64,000 nt of DNA, from positions 1 to 64,000 of the forward strand of contig LUCW03000319.1 in NCBI GenBank assembly GCA_001586965.3. Direction: 5' to 3'. This stretch comes from Sphaeroforma sirkka. Taxonomy: Eukaryota > Opisthokonta > Ichthyosporea > Ichthyophonida. The notes below the pieces were generated by a model. The model saw only the letters and a list, made by a program, of their open reading frames with translations, was not told the DNA's origin and did not search any database. Each line of letters begins with the position of its first letter. Position 1 is the first letter of the stretch. Both the position numbers and the translations under genes were made by a program. This document shows positions 25,111 through 36,800 of this stretch, in pieces.

Positions 25111-25578
25111 GATCGGCTCTCTAGCCTGTTCGTCTTTGTGTGGTCGTTTTTTTCTGCTGCTGTATATATAAGAAAATCACACAAACGTATCAAACCGAGC
25201 AAAACGGAAGGTGGGGGTTTCTTTTCACTTATCTGTCCTCGGAAGGCTTTGCTCCTGTCGTAATTTGTAAGCTCCTTTCAGCTATCCGGTTCTGAGGGAG
25301 ATCAACTCCTGTAATTTGTCAATAAAACGAATTTCTCCGTCCACTATTATCCTCGAGATAAAATCGAATAATACACCTAAAGTAACTAGTCGTAAAAAAT
25401 GTAGTAAACACATCAAAATACGATACTAAAACCTACTGAGTCCTCCTGAGGCTCAGTGCGGTGCATTTATTCTTATATTTGATTGTCTACTTGGTCTACA
25501 AATAATTCACCTCGTGTGAATTAATTGTAAACTAATTCTAACTCCACACTGATAGTGGTTTAAGGGACTTTTACTACA
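25111..25578 (-). repeat. Presumed 5' LTR and leader of the retroelement
   Basis: This non-coding AT-rich stretch lies between the satellite and the first gag-like codons. On the minus strand it starts TGTAGTAAAAGTCCC, giving the TG terminal dinucleotide expected of an LTR. The inner LTR edge cannot be fixed because no full second copy is present for comparison, and I could not recognise a tRNA primer-binding site. It contains a short hairpin (25,435-25,457) and no gene. Confidence 0.6.
25435..25457. other. Short inverted repeat in the presumed LTR
   Basis: ACTGAG and CTCAGT flank a second pair of arms, CCTC and GAGG, with one unpaired T. Together they give a hairpin of about 10 bp with almost no loop. 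It could be a structure in the LTR transcript or a protein-binding site. No function is claimed. Confidence 0.5.
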
Positions 25579-26066
25579 GGCCAACGAGATATAGACTTGC
25601 CCGGTCACGCACTGCAAATATTTCAATCCGTATAGGTACGAACCAGAAGAGCCCAGATAGAAGGTTTCTTAGCAGTTGGCCAACGATATATTGACTAGAT
25701 CGGTCACGCACTGCAAATATTTCAATCCGTATAGGTATGAACCAGAAGAGCCCAGATAGAAGGTTTCTTAGCCGTTGGCCAACGATATATAGACTAGATC
25801 GGTCACGCACTGCAAATATTTCATTCCGTATAGGTATGAACCAGAAGAGCCCAGATAGAAGGTTTCTTAGCCGTTGGCCAACGATATATAGACTAGATCG
25901 GTCACGCACTGCAAATATTTCAATCCGTATAGGATGAACCAGAAGAGCCCAGATAGAAGGTTTCTTAGCCGTTGGCCAACGATATATAGACTAGATCGGT
26001 CACGCACTGCAAATATTTCAATCCGTATAGGTACGAACCAGAAGAGCCCAGATAGAAGGTTTCTTA
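25579..26066 (+). repeat. 99-bp satellite, type 1b, right of the retroelement
   Basis: Five monomers of type 1b (ACCAGAAGAGCCC, GATAGAAGG, TAGATCGG) in the same orientation as array 1, so the element lies inside a once continuous 1b block. The array resumes at GGCCAACGAG, whereas the left flank stops at AGAAGAGCC. The two flanks are not in register: 24 bp of a monomer lie between those points. The first two copies carry private changes (ACTTGCCCGG, AGCAGTTGGCC, TATATTGAC). Confidence 0.95.
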
Positions 26067-26082
26067 GCCGTTGGCCAACGGC
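26067..26082. other. 16-bp perfect palindrome at the satellite orientation switch
   Basis: GCCGTTGGCCAACGGC equals its own reverse complement. Its left half continues a type 1b monomer read forward (TTCTTAGCCGTTGG) and its right half opens the 80-bp array read in reverse (CCAACGGCAGGAAG). Ordinary monomers hold only the central 12 bp as a palindrome, CGTTGGCCAACG. The longer palindrome exists only because two opposite arrays meet here. Confidence 0.95.
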
Positions 26083-26086
26083 AGGA

Positions 26087-29000
26087 AGAATTGTGCTTTG
26101 GGCTATACTTGTTCGTACCTATACCGTTTGAAATATTTCTAGTCCTTTTCTTGGCCAACGGCAGGAAGAACTGTGCTTTGGGCTATACTTGTTCATACCT
26201 ATACCGTTTGAAATATTTTCAGTCTTATTCTTGGACAACGGCAGGAGGAACTGTGCATTGGGCTATTCTTCTTGTTCGTACCTACACCGTTTGAAATATT
26301 TTCAGTCTTATTCTTGGACAACGGCAGGAGGAACTGTGCTTTGGGCTATTCTTGTTCGTACCTATACCGTTTGAAATATTTCCAGTCTTATTCTTGGACA
26401 ACGGCAGGAGGAACTGTGCTTTGGGCTATTCTTGTTCGTACCTATACCGTTTGAAATATTTTCAGTCTTATTCTTGGACAACGGCAGGAGGAACTGTGCT
26501 TTGGGCTATTCTTGTTCGTACCTATACCGTTTGAAATATTTCTAGTCCTATTCTTGGCCAACGGCAGGAAGAACTGTGCTTTGGGCTATACTTTTTCGTA
26601 CCTATACCGTTTGAAATATTTCTAGTCGTATTCTTGGCCAACGGCAGGAGGAACTGTGCTTTGGGCTATTCTTGTTCGTACCTATACCGTTTGAAATATT
26701 TCCAGTCTTATTCTTGGACAACGGCAGGAGGAACTGTGCTTTGGGCTATACTTGTTCGTACCTATACCGTTTGAAATATTTCTAGTCCTATTCTTGGCCA
26801 ACGGCAGGAAGAACTGTGCTTTGGGCTATACTTTTTCGTACCTATACCGTTTGAAATATTTTCAGTCTTATTCTTGGACAACGGCAGGAGGAACTGTGCT
26901 TTGGGCTATACTTGTTCGTACCTATACCGTTTGAAATATTTCTAGTCCTATTCTTGGCCAACGGCAGGAAGAACTGTGCTTTGGGCTATACTTTTTCGTA
27001 CCTATACCGTTTGAAATATTTTCAGTCTTATTCTTGGCCAACGGCAGGAGGAACTGTGCTTTGGGCTATTCTTGTTCGTTCCTATACCGTTTGAAATATT
27101 TCTAGTCCTATTCTTGGCCAACGGCAGGAGGAAATTGTGCTTTGGGCTATACTTGTTCGTTCCTATACCGTTTGAAATATTTCTAGTCCTATTCTTGGCC
27201 AACGGCAGGAAGAATTGTGCTTTGGGCTATACTTGTTCGTACCTATACCGTTTGAAATATTTCTAGTCCTATTCTTGGCCAACGGCAGGAAGAACTGTGC
27301 TTTGGGCTATACTTGTTCATACCTATACCGTTTGAAATATTTTCAGTCTTATTCTTGGCCAACGGCTGGAGCAACTGTGCTTTGGGCTATACTTGTTCGT
27401 ACCTATACCGTTTGAAATATTTCTAGTACTATTCTTGGCCAACGGCAGGAAGAACTGTGCTTTGGGCTATACTTGTTCATACCTATACCGTTTGAAATAT
27501 TTTCAGTCTTATTCTTGGACAACGGCAGGAGGAACTGTGCTTTGGGCTATTCTTGTTCGTACCTATACCGTTTGAAATATTTTCAGTCTTATTCTTGGAC
27601 AACGGCAGGAGGATCTGTGCTTTGGGCTATTCTTGTTCGTACCTATACCGTTTGAAATATTTTCAGTCTTATTCTTGGACAACGGCAGGAAGAACTGTGC
27701 TTTGGGCTATACTTGTTCGTACCTATACCATTTGAAATATTTTCAGTCTTATTCTTGGACAACGGCAGGAGGAACTGTGCTTTGGGCTATTCTTGTTCGT
27801 ACCTATACCGTTTGAAATATTTTCAGTCTTATTCTTGGCCAACGGCAGGAGGAACTGTGCTTTGGGCTATTCTTGTTCGTTCCTATACCGTTTGAAATAT
27901 TTCTAGTCCTATTCTTGGCCAACGGCAGGAAGAAATGTGCTTTGGGCTATACTTGTTCGTACCTATACCGTTTGAAATATTTCTAGTCCTTTTCTTGGCC
28001 AACGGCAGGAAGAACTGTGCTTTGGGCTATACTTGTTCATACCTATACCGTTTGAAATATTTTCAGTCTTATTCTTGGACAACGGCAGGAGGAACTGTGC
28101 TTTGGGCTATACTTGTTCGTACCTATACCGTTTGAAATATTTTCAGTCTCATTCTTGGCCAACGGCAGGAGGAACTGTGCTTTGGGCTATTCTTGTTCGT
28201 TCCTATACCGTTTGAAATATTTCTAGTCCTATTCTTGGCCAACGGCAGGAAGAATTGTGCTTTGGGCTATACTTGTTCGTACCTATACCGTTTGAAATAT
28301 TTTCAGTCCTTTTCTTGGCCAACGGCAGGAAGAACTGTGCTTTGGGCTATACTTGTTCATACCTATACCGTTTGAAATATTTTCAGTCTTATTCTTGGAC
28401 AACGGCAGGAGGAACTGTGCTTTGGGCTATTCTTGTTCGTACCTATACCGTTTGAAATATTTTCAGTCTTATTCTTGGACAACGGCAGGAGGAACTGTGC
28501 TTTGGGCTATTCTTGTTCGTACCTATACCGTTTGAAATATTTCCAGTCTTATTCTTGGACAACGGCAGGAGGAACTGTGCTTTGGGCTATTCTTGTTCGT
28601 ACCTATACCGTTTGAAATATTTTCAGTCTTATTCTTGGACAACGGCAGGAGGAACTGTGCTTTGGGCTATACTTTTTCGTACCTATACCGTTTGAAATAT
28701 TTCTAGTCGTATTCTTGGCCAACGGCAGGAGGAACTGTGCTTTGGGCTATTCTTGTTCGTACCTATACCGTTTGAAATATTTCCAGTCTTATTCTTGGAC
28801 AACGGCAGGAGGAACTGTGCTTTGGGCTATACTTGTTCGTACCTATACCGTTTGAAATATTTCTAGTCCTATTCTTGGCCAACGGCAGGAAGAACTGTGC
28901 TTTGGGCTATACTTGTTCGTACCTATACCGTTTGAAATATTTCTAGTCCTATTCTTGGCCAACGGCAGGAAGAACTGTGCTTTGGGCTATACTTGTTCAT

Positions 29001-30800
29001 ACCTATACCGTTTGAAATATTTTCAGTCTTATTCTTGGACAACGGCAGGAAGAACTGTGCTTTGGGCTATACTTGTTCGTACCTATACCATTTGAAATAT
29101 TTTCAGTCTTATTCTTGGCCAACGGCAGGAGGAACTGTGCTTTGGGCTATACTTGTTCGTACCTATACCGTTTGAAATATTTCTAGTACTATTCTTGGCC
29201 AACGGCAGGAAGAACTGTGCTTTGGGCTATACTTGTTCATACCTATACCGTTTGAAATATTTTCAGTCTTATTCTTGGACAACGGCAGGAGGAACTGTGC
29301 TTTGGGCTATTCTTGTTCGTACCTATACCGTTTGAAATATTTTCAGTCTTATTCTTGGACAACGGCAGGAGGAACTGTGCTTTGGGCTATTCTTGTTCGT
29401 ACCTATACCGTTTGAAATATTTTCAGTCTTATTCTTGGACAACGGCAGGAAGAACTGTGCTTTGGGCTATACTTGTTCGTACCTATACCATTTGAAATAT
29501 TTTCAGTCTTATTCTTGGACAACGGCAGGAGGAACTGTGCTTTGGGCTATTCTTGTTGTACCTATACCGTTTGAAATATTTTCAGTCTTATTCTTGGCCA
29601 ACGGCAGGAGGAACTGTGCTTTGGGCTATTCTTGTTCGTTACCTATACCGTTTGAAATATTTCTAGTCCTATTCTTGGCCAACGGCAGAAGAAGAACTGT
29701 GCTTTGGGCTATACTTGTTCGTACCTATACCGTTTGAAATATTTCTAGTCCTTTTCTTGGCCAACGGCAGGAAGAACTGTGCTTTGGGCTATACTGTTTC
29801 ATACCTATACCGTTTGAAATATTTTCAGTCTTATTCTTGGACAACGGCAGGAGGAACTGTGCTTTGGGCTATTCTTGTTCGTACCTATACCGTTTGAAAT
29901 ATTTTCAGTCTTATTCTTGGACAACGGCAGGAGGAACTGTGCTTTGGGCTATTCTTGTTCGTTACCTATACCGTTTGAAATATTTCTAGTCCTATTCTTG
30001 GCCAACGGCAGGAAGAACTGTGCTTTGGGCTATACTTTGTTCGTACCTATACCGTTTGAAATATTTCTAGTCCTTTTCTTGGCCAACGGCAGGAAGAACT
30101 GTGCTTTGGGCTATACTTGTTCATACCTATACCGTTTGAAATATTTTTCAGTCTTATTCTTGGACAACGGCAGGAGGAACTGTGCTTTGGGCTATTCTTG
30201 TTCGTACCTATACCGTTTGAAATATTTTCAGTCTTATTCTTGGACAACGGCAGGAGGAACTGTGCTTTGGGCTATTCTTGTTCGTACCTATACCGTTTGA
30301 AATATTTCCAGTCTTATTCTTGGACAACGGCAGGAGGAACTGTGCTTTGGGCTATTCTTGTTCGTACCTATACCGTTTGAAATATTTTCAGTCTTATTCT
30401 TGGACAACGGCAGGAGGAACTGTGCTTTGGGCTATTCTTGTTCGTACCTATACCGTTTGAAATATTTCTAGTCCTATTCTTGGCCAACGGCAGGAAGAAC
30501 TGTGCTTTGGGCTATACTTTTTCGTACCTATACCGTTTGAAATATTTCTAGTCGTATTCTTGGCCAACGGCAGGAGGAACTGTGCTTTGGGCTATTCTTG
30601 TTCGTACCTATACCGTTTGAAATATTTCCAGTCTTATTCTTGGACAACGGCAGGAGGAACTGTGCTTTGGGCTATACTTTTCGTACCTATACCGTTTGAA
30701 ATATTTCTAGTCCTATTCTTGGCCAACGGCAGGAAGAACTGTGCTTTGGGCTATACTTTTTCGTACCTATACCGTTTGAAATATTTTCAGTCTTATTCTT
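26087..30800 (-). repeat. Higher-order repeat domain at the left of the 80-bp array
   Basis: Rare variants recur in the same order. A TTCCAGTCTTA monomer, then a TACTTTTTCG monomer and a TCTAGTCGTA monomer, occur with TCCAGTCTTA starts at 26,381, 28,542 and 30,307. The spacings are about 27 and 22 monomers. The middle set is one monomer shorter than the others (160 instead of 240 bp between TCCAGTCTTA and TCTAGTCGTA). A second block, starting with the TCTAGTACTA variant at 27,422 and ending with a CCTATACCATTTG monomer, recurs exactly 1,760 bp (22 monomers) later at 29,182. Blocks of 20-27 monomers have therefore been copied as units. Confidence 0.75.
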
Positions 30801-33800
30801 GGACAACGGCAGGAGGAACTGTGCTTTGGGCTATTCTTGTTCGTACCTATACCGTTTGAAATATTTCTAGTCTTATTCTTGGCCAACGGCAGGAGGAACT
30901 GTGCTTTGGGCTATACTTGTTCGTACCTATACCGTTTGAAATATTTCTAGTCCTATTCTTGGCCAACGGCAGGAAGAACTGTGCTTTGGGCTATACTTTT
31001 TTCGTACCTATACCGTTTGAAATATTTCTAGTCTTATTCTTGGCCAACGGCAGGAGGAACTGTGCTTTGGGCTATTCTTGTTCGTACCTATACCGTTTGA
31101 AATATTTTCAGTCTTATTCTTGGACAACGGCAGGAGGAACTGTGCTTTGGGCTATTCTTGTTCGTACCTATACCGTTTGAAATATTTTCAGTCTTATTCT
31201 TGGACAACGGCAGGAGGAACTGTGCTTTGGGCTATATTCTTGTTCATTACCTATACCGTTTGAAATATTTTCAGTCTTATTCTTGGACAACGGCAGGAGG
31301 AACTGTGCTTTGGGCTATTCTTGTTCGTACCTATACCTTTGAAATATTTTCAGTCTTATTCTTGGACAACGGCAGGAGGAACTGTGCTTTGGGCTATTCT
31401 TGTTCGTACCTATACCGTTTGAAATATTTTCAGTCTTATTCTTGGACAACGGCAGGAGGAACTGTGCTTTGGGCTATTCTTGTTCGTACCTATACCGTTT
31501 GAAATATTTTCAGTCTTATTCTGGACAACAACGGCAGGAGGAACTGTGCTTTGGGCTATTCTTGTTCATTACCTATACCGTTTGAAATATTTCTAGTCCT
31601 ATTCTTGGCCAACGGCAGGAAGAACTGTGCTTTGGGCTATACTTGTTCGTACCTATACCGTTTGAAATATTTCTAGTCTTATTCTTGGACAACGGCAGGA
31701 GGAACTGTGCTTTGGGCTATTCTTGTTCGTACCTATACCGTTTGAAATATTTTCAGTCTTATTCTTGGACAACGGCAGGAGGAACTGTGCTTTGGGCTTG
31801 GTACCTATACCTCGTACCTATACCGTTTGAAATATTTTCAGTCTTATTCTTGGACAACGGCAGGAGGAACTGTATTTTTGGGCTATTCTTGTTCATTACC
31901 TATACCGTTTGAAATATTTCTAGTCCTATTCTTGGCCAACGGCAGGAAGAACTGTGCTTTGGGCTATACTTGTTCGTACCTATACCGTTTGAAATATTTT
32001 CAGTCTTATTCTTGGACAACGGCAGGAGGAACTGTGCTTTGGGCTATTCTTGTTCGTACCTATACCGTTTGAAATATTTTCAGTCTTATTCTTGGACAAC
32101 GGCAGGAGGAACTGTGCTTTGGGCTATTCTTGTTCGTACCTATACCGTTTGAAATATTTCTAGTCCTATTCTTGGCCAACGGCAGGAAGAACTGTGCTTT
32201 GGGCTATACTTGTTCGTACCTATACCGTTTGAAATATTTCTAGTCTTATTCTTGGCCAACGGCAGGAGGAACTGTGCTTTGGGCTATTCTTGTTCGTACC
32301 TATACCGTTTGAAATATTTTCAGTCTTATTCTTGGACAACGGCAGGAGGAACTGTGCTTTGGGCTATTCTTGTTCGTACCTATACCGTTTGAAATATTTT
32401 CAGTCTTATTCTTGGACAACGGCAGGAGGAACTGTGCTTTGGGCTATTCTTGTTCGTACCTATACCGTTTGAAATATTTTCAGTCTTATTCTTGGACAAC
32501 GGCAGGAGGAACTGTGCTTTGGGCTATTCTTGTTCGTACCTATACCGTTTGAAATATTTTCAGTCTTATTCTTGGACAACGGCAGGAGGAACTGTGCTTT
32601 GGGCTATTCTTGTTCGTACCTATACCGTTTGAAATATTTTCAGTCTTATTCTTGGACAACGGCAGGAGGAACTGTGCTTTGGGCTATTCTTGTTCGTACC
32701 TATACCGTTTGAAATATTTTCAGTCTTATTCTTGGACAACGGCAGGAGGAACTGTGCTTTGGGCTATTCTTGTTCGTACCTATACCGTTTGAAATATTTC
32801 TAGTCCTATTCTTGGCCAACGGCAGGAAGAACTGTGCTTTGGGCTATACTTGTTCGTACCTATACCGTTTGAAATATTTCTAGTCGTATTCTTGGCCAAC
32901 GGCAGGAGGAACTGTGCTTTGGGCTATTCTTGTTCGTACCTATACCGTTTGAAATATTTTCAGTCTTATTCTTGGACAACGGCAGGAGGAACTGTGCTTT
33001 GGGCTATACTTGTTCGTACCTATACCGTTTGAAATATTTCTAGTCCTATTCTTGGCCAACGGCAGGAAGAACTGTGCTTTGGGCTATACTTGTTCGTACC
33101 TATACCGTTTGAAATATTTTCAGTCTTATTCTTGGACAACGGCAGGAGGAACTGTGCTTTGGGCTATTCTTGGTACCTATACCGTTTGTTTTTTCTTGGA
33201 CAACGGCATGAGGAGACTGTGCTTTGGGCTATTCTTGTTCGTACCTATACCGTTTGAAATATTTTCAGTCTTATTCTTGGACAACGGCAGGAGGAACTGT
33301 GCTTTGGGCTATTCTTGTTCGTACCTATACCGTTTGAAATATTTTCAGTCTTATTCTTGGACAACGGCAGGAGGAACTGTGCTTTGGGCTATTCTTGTTC
33401 GTACCTATACCGTTTGAAATATTTTTTCAGTCTTATTCTTGGACAACGGCAGGAGGAACTGTGCTTTGGGCTATTCTTGTTCGTACCTATACCGTTTGAA
33501 ATATTTTCAGTCTTATTCTTGGCCAACGGCAGGAGGAACTGTGCTTTGGGCTATACTTGTTTCGTACCTATACCGTTTGAAATATTTCTAGTCCTATTCT
33601 TGGCCAACGGCAGGAAGAACTGTGCTTTGGGCTATACTTTGTACCTATACCGTTTGAAATATTTCTAGTCTTATTCTTGGCCAACGGCAGGAGGAACTGT
33701 GCTTTGGGCTATTCTTGTTCGTACCTATACCGTTTGAAATATTTTCAGTCTTATTCTTGGACAACGGCAGGAGGAACTGTGCTTTGGGCTATTCTTGTTC

Positions 33801-36800
33801 GTACCTATACCGTTTGAAATATTTTCAGTCTTATTCTTGGACAACGGCAGGAGGAACTGTGCTTTGGGCTATTCTTGTTCGTACCTATACCGTTTGAAAT
33901 ATTTTCAGTCTTATTCTTGGACAACGGCAGGAGGAACTGTGCTTTGGGCTATTCTTGTTCGTACCTATACCGTTTGAAATATTTCTAGTCTTATTCTTGG
34001 CCAACGGCAGGAGGAACTGTGCTTTGGGCTATTCTTGTTCGTACCTATACCGTTTGAAATATTTTCAGTCTTATTCTTGGACAACGGCAGGAGGAACTGT
34101 GCTTTGGGCTATTCTTGTTCGTACCTATACCGTTTGAAATATTTCTCAGTCTTATTCTTGGACAACGGCAGGAGGAACTGTGCTTTGGGCTATTCTTGTT
34201 CGTACCTATACCGTTTGAAATATTTTCAGTCTTATTCTTGGACAACGGCAGGAGGAACTGTGCTTTGGGCTATTCTTGTTCGTACCTATACCGTTTGAAA
34301 TATTTTCAGTCTTATTCTTGGCCAACGGCAGGAGGAACTGTGCTTTGGGCTATTCTTGTTCGTACCTATACCGTTTGAAATATTTCTAGTCCTATTCTTG
34401 GCCAACGGCAGGAAGAACTGTGCTTTGGGCTATACTTGTTCGTACCTATACCGTTTGAAATATTTCAGTCTTATTCTTGGACAACGGCAGGAGGAACTGT
34501 GCTTTGGGCTATTCTTGTTCGTACCTATACCGTTTGAAATATTTTCAGTCTTATTCTTGGACAACGGCAGGAGGAACTGTGCTTTGGGCTATTCTTGTTC
34601 GTACCTATACCGTTTGAAATATTTCTAGTCCTATTCTTGGCCAACGGCAGGAAGAACTGTGCTTTGGGCTATACTTGTTCGTACCTATACCGTTTGAAAT
34701 ATTTCTAGTCTTATTCTTGGCCAACGGCAGGAGGAACTGTGCTTTGGGCTATTCTTGTTCGTACCTATACCGTTTGAAATATTTCTAGTCTTATTCTTGG
34801 CCAACGGCAGGAGGAACTGTGCTTTGGGCTATTCTTTGTTCGTACCTATACCGTTTGAAATATTTTCAGTCTTATTCTTGGACAACGGCAGGAGGAACTG
34901 TGCTTTGGGCTATTCTTGTTCGTACCTATACCGTTTGAAATATTTTCAGTCTTATTCTTGGACAACAACGGCAGGAGGAACTGTGCTTTGGGCTATTCTT
35001 GTTCGTACCTATACCGTTTGAAATATTTTCAGTCTTATTCTTGGACAACGGCAGGAGGAACTGTGCTTTGGGCTATTCTTGTTCGTACCTATACCGTTTG
35101 AAATATTTTCAGTCTTATTCTTGGACAACGGCAGGAGGAACTGTGCTTTTGGGCTATTCTTGTTCGTACCTATACCGTTTGAAATATTTTCAGTCTTATT
35201 CTTGGACAACGGCAGGAGGAACTGTGCTTTGGGCTATTCTTGTTCGTACCTATACCGTTTGAAATATTTTCAGTCTTATTCTTGGACAACGGCAGGAGGA
35301 ACTGTGCTTTGGGCTATTCTTGTTCGTACCTATACCGTTTGAAATATTTTCAGTCTTATTCTTGGACAACGGCAGGAGGAACTGTGCTTTGGGCTAGGTA
35401 CCTATACCGTTTGAAATATTTCTAGTCCTATTCTTGGCCAACGGCAGGAAGAACTGTGCTTTGGGCTATACTTGTTTCGTACCTATACCGTTTGAAATAT
35501 TTCTAGTCTTATTCTTGGCCAACGGCAGGAGGAACTGTGCTTTGGGCTATTCTTGTTCGTACCTATACCGTTTGAAATATTTTCAGTCTTATTCTTGGAC
35601 AACGGCAGGAGGAACTGTGCTTTGGGCTATTCTTGTTCGTACCTATACCGTTTGAAATATTTCTAGTCCTATTCTTGGCCAACGGCAGGAAGAACTGTGC
35701 TTTGGGCTATACTTGTTCGTACCTATACCGTTTGAAATATTTCAGTCTTATTCTTGGACAACGGCAGGGAGGAACTGTGCTTTGGGCTATTCTTGTTCGT
35801 ACCTATACCGTTTGAAATATTTTCAGTCTTATTCTTGGACAACGGCAGGAGGAACTGTGCTTTTGGGCTATTCTTGTTCGTACCTATACCGTTTGAAATA
35901 TTTTCAGTCTTATTCTTGGACAACGGCAGGAGGAACTGTGCTTTGGGCTATTCTTGTTCGTACCTATACCGTTTGAAATATTTTCAGTCTTATTCTTGGA
36001 CAACGGCAGGAGGAACTGTGCTTTGGGCTATTCTTGTTCGTACCTATACCGTTTGAAATATTTTCAGTCTTATTCTTGGACAACGGCAGGAGGAACTGTG
36101 CTTTGGGCTATTCTTGTTCGTACCTATACCGTTTGAAATATTTCTAGTCCTATTCTTGGCCAACGGCAGGAAGAACTGTGCTTTGGGCTATACTTGTTCG
36201 TAATATACCGTTTGAAATATTTTCAGTCTTATTCTTGGACAACGGCAGGAGGAACTGTGCTTTGGGCTATTCTTGTTCGTACCTATACCGTTTGAAATAT
36301 TTTTCAGTCTTATTCTTGGACAACGGCAGGAGGAACTGTGCTTTGGGCTATTCTTGTTCGTACCTATACCGTTTGAAATATTTTCAGTCTTATTCTTGGA
36401 CAACGGCAGGAGGAACTGTGCTTTGGGCTATTCTTGTTTCGTACCTATACCGTTTGAAATATTTCAGTCTTATTCTTGGACAACGGCAGGAGGAACTGTG
36501 CTTTGGGCTATTCTTGTTCGTACCTATACCGTTTGAAATATTTTCAGTCTTATTCTTGGACAACGGCAGGAGGAACTGTGCTTTGGGCTATTCTTGTTCG
36601 TACCTATACCGTTTGAAATATTTCTAGTCCTATTCTTGGCCAACGGCAGGAAGAACTGTGCTTTGGGCTATACTTGTTCGTACCTATACCGTTTGAAATA
36701 TTTTCTAGTCGTATTCTTGGCCAACGGCAGGAGGAACTGTGCTTTGGGCTATTCTTGTTCGTACCTATACCGTTTGAAATATTTTTCAGTCTTATTCTTG

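Larger units (their letters stand above)
19675..25578 (-). mobile_element. Ty3/gypsy LTR retroelement (chromovirus-like), fossil copy inside the satellite
   Basis: Non-satellite DNA of 5.9 kb lies within type 1b monomers. Read on the minus strand, the parts are: an LTR-like and leader segment starting TGTAGTAA, a gag-like region with a zinc-knuckle-like motif, a retropepsin, reverse transcriptase, RNase H, a methyltransferase-like segment, an HHCC/DDE integrase, a chromodomain-like segment, an AT-rich 3' stretch and a purine run. RT before RNase H before integrase is the Ty3/gypsy (Metaviridae) order, and the chromodomain points to the chromovirus branch. The 8 bp TTACTACA occurs at both ends (19,675-19,682 and 25,571-25,578). 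No full second LTR and no clear target-site duplication are seen. The copy looks broken in a few places (roughly three to five) while pol is still mostly open. This suggests a fairly young insertion, but LTR dating is not possible. Confidence 0.93.

Noticed and set aside
25163-25170. TATATATA as the promoter of the retroelement
   Set aside because: It lies only about 55 bp before the first gag-like ATG, which leaves too little room for R, U5 and a primer-binding site. AT-rich words of this kind are common in this stretch.
19670-25585. Target-site duplication around the retroelement
   Set aside because: Left flank AGAAGAGCC and right flank GGCCAACGAG share only GCC at most, and the satellite is out of register across the insertion. 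A 3-bp match in repeat DNA is not evidence.
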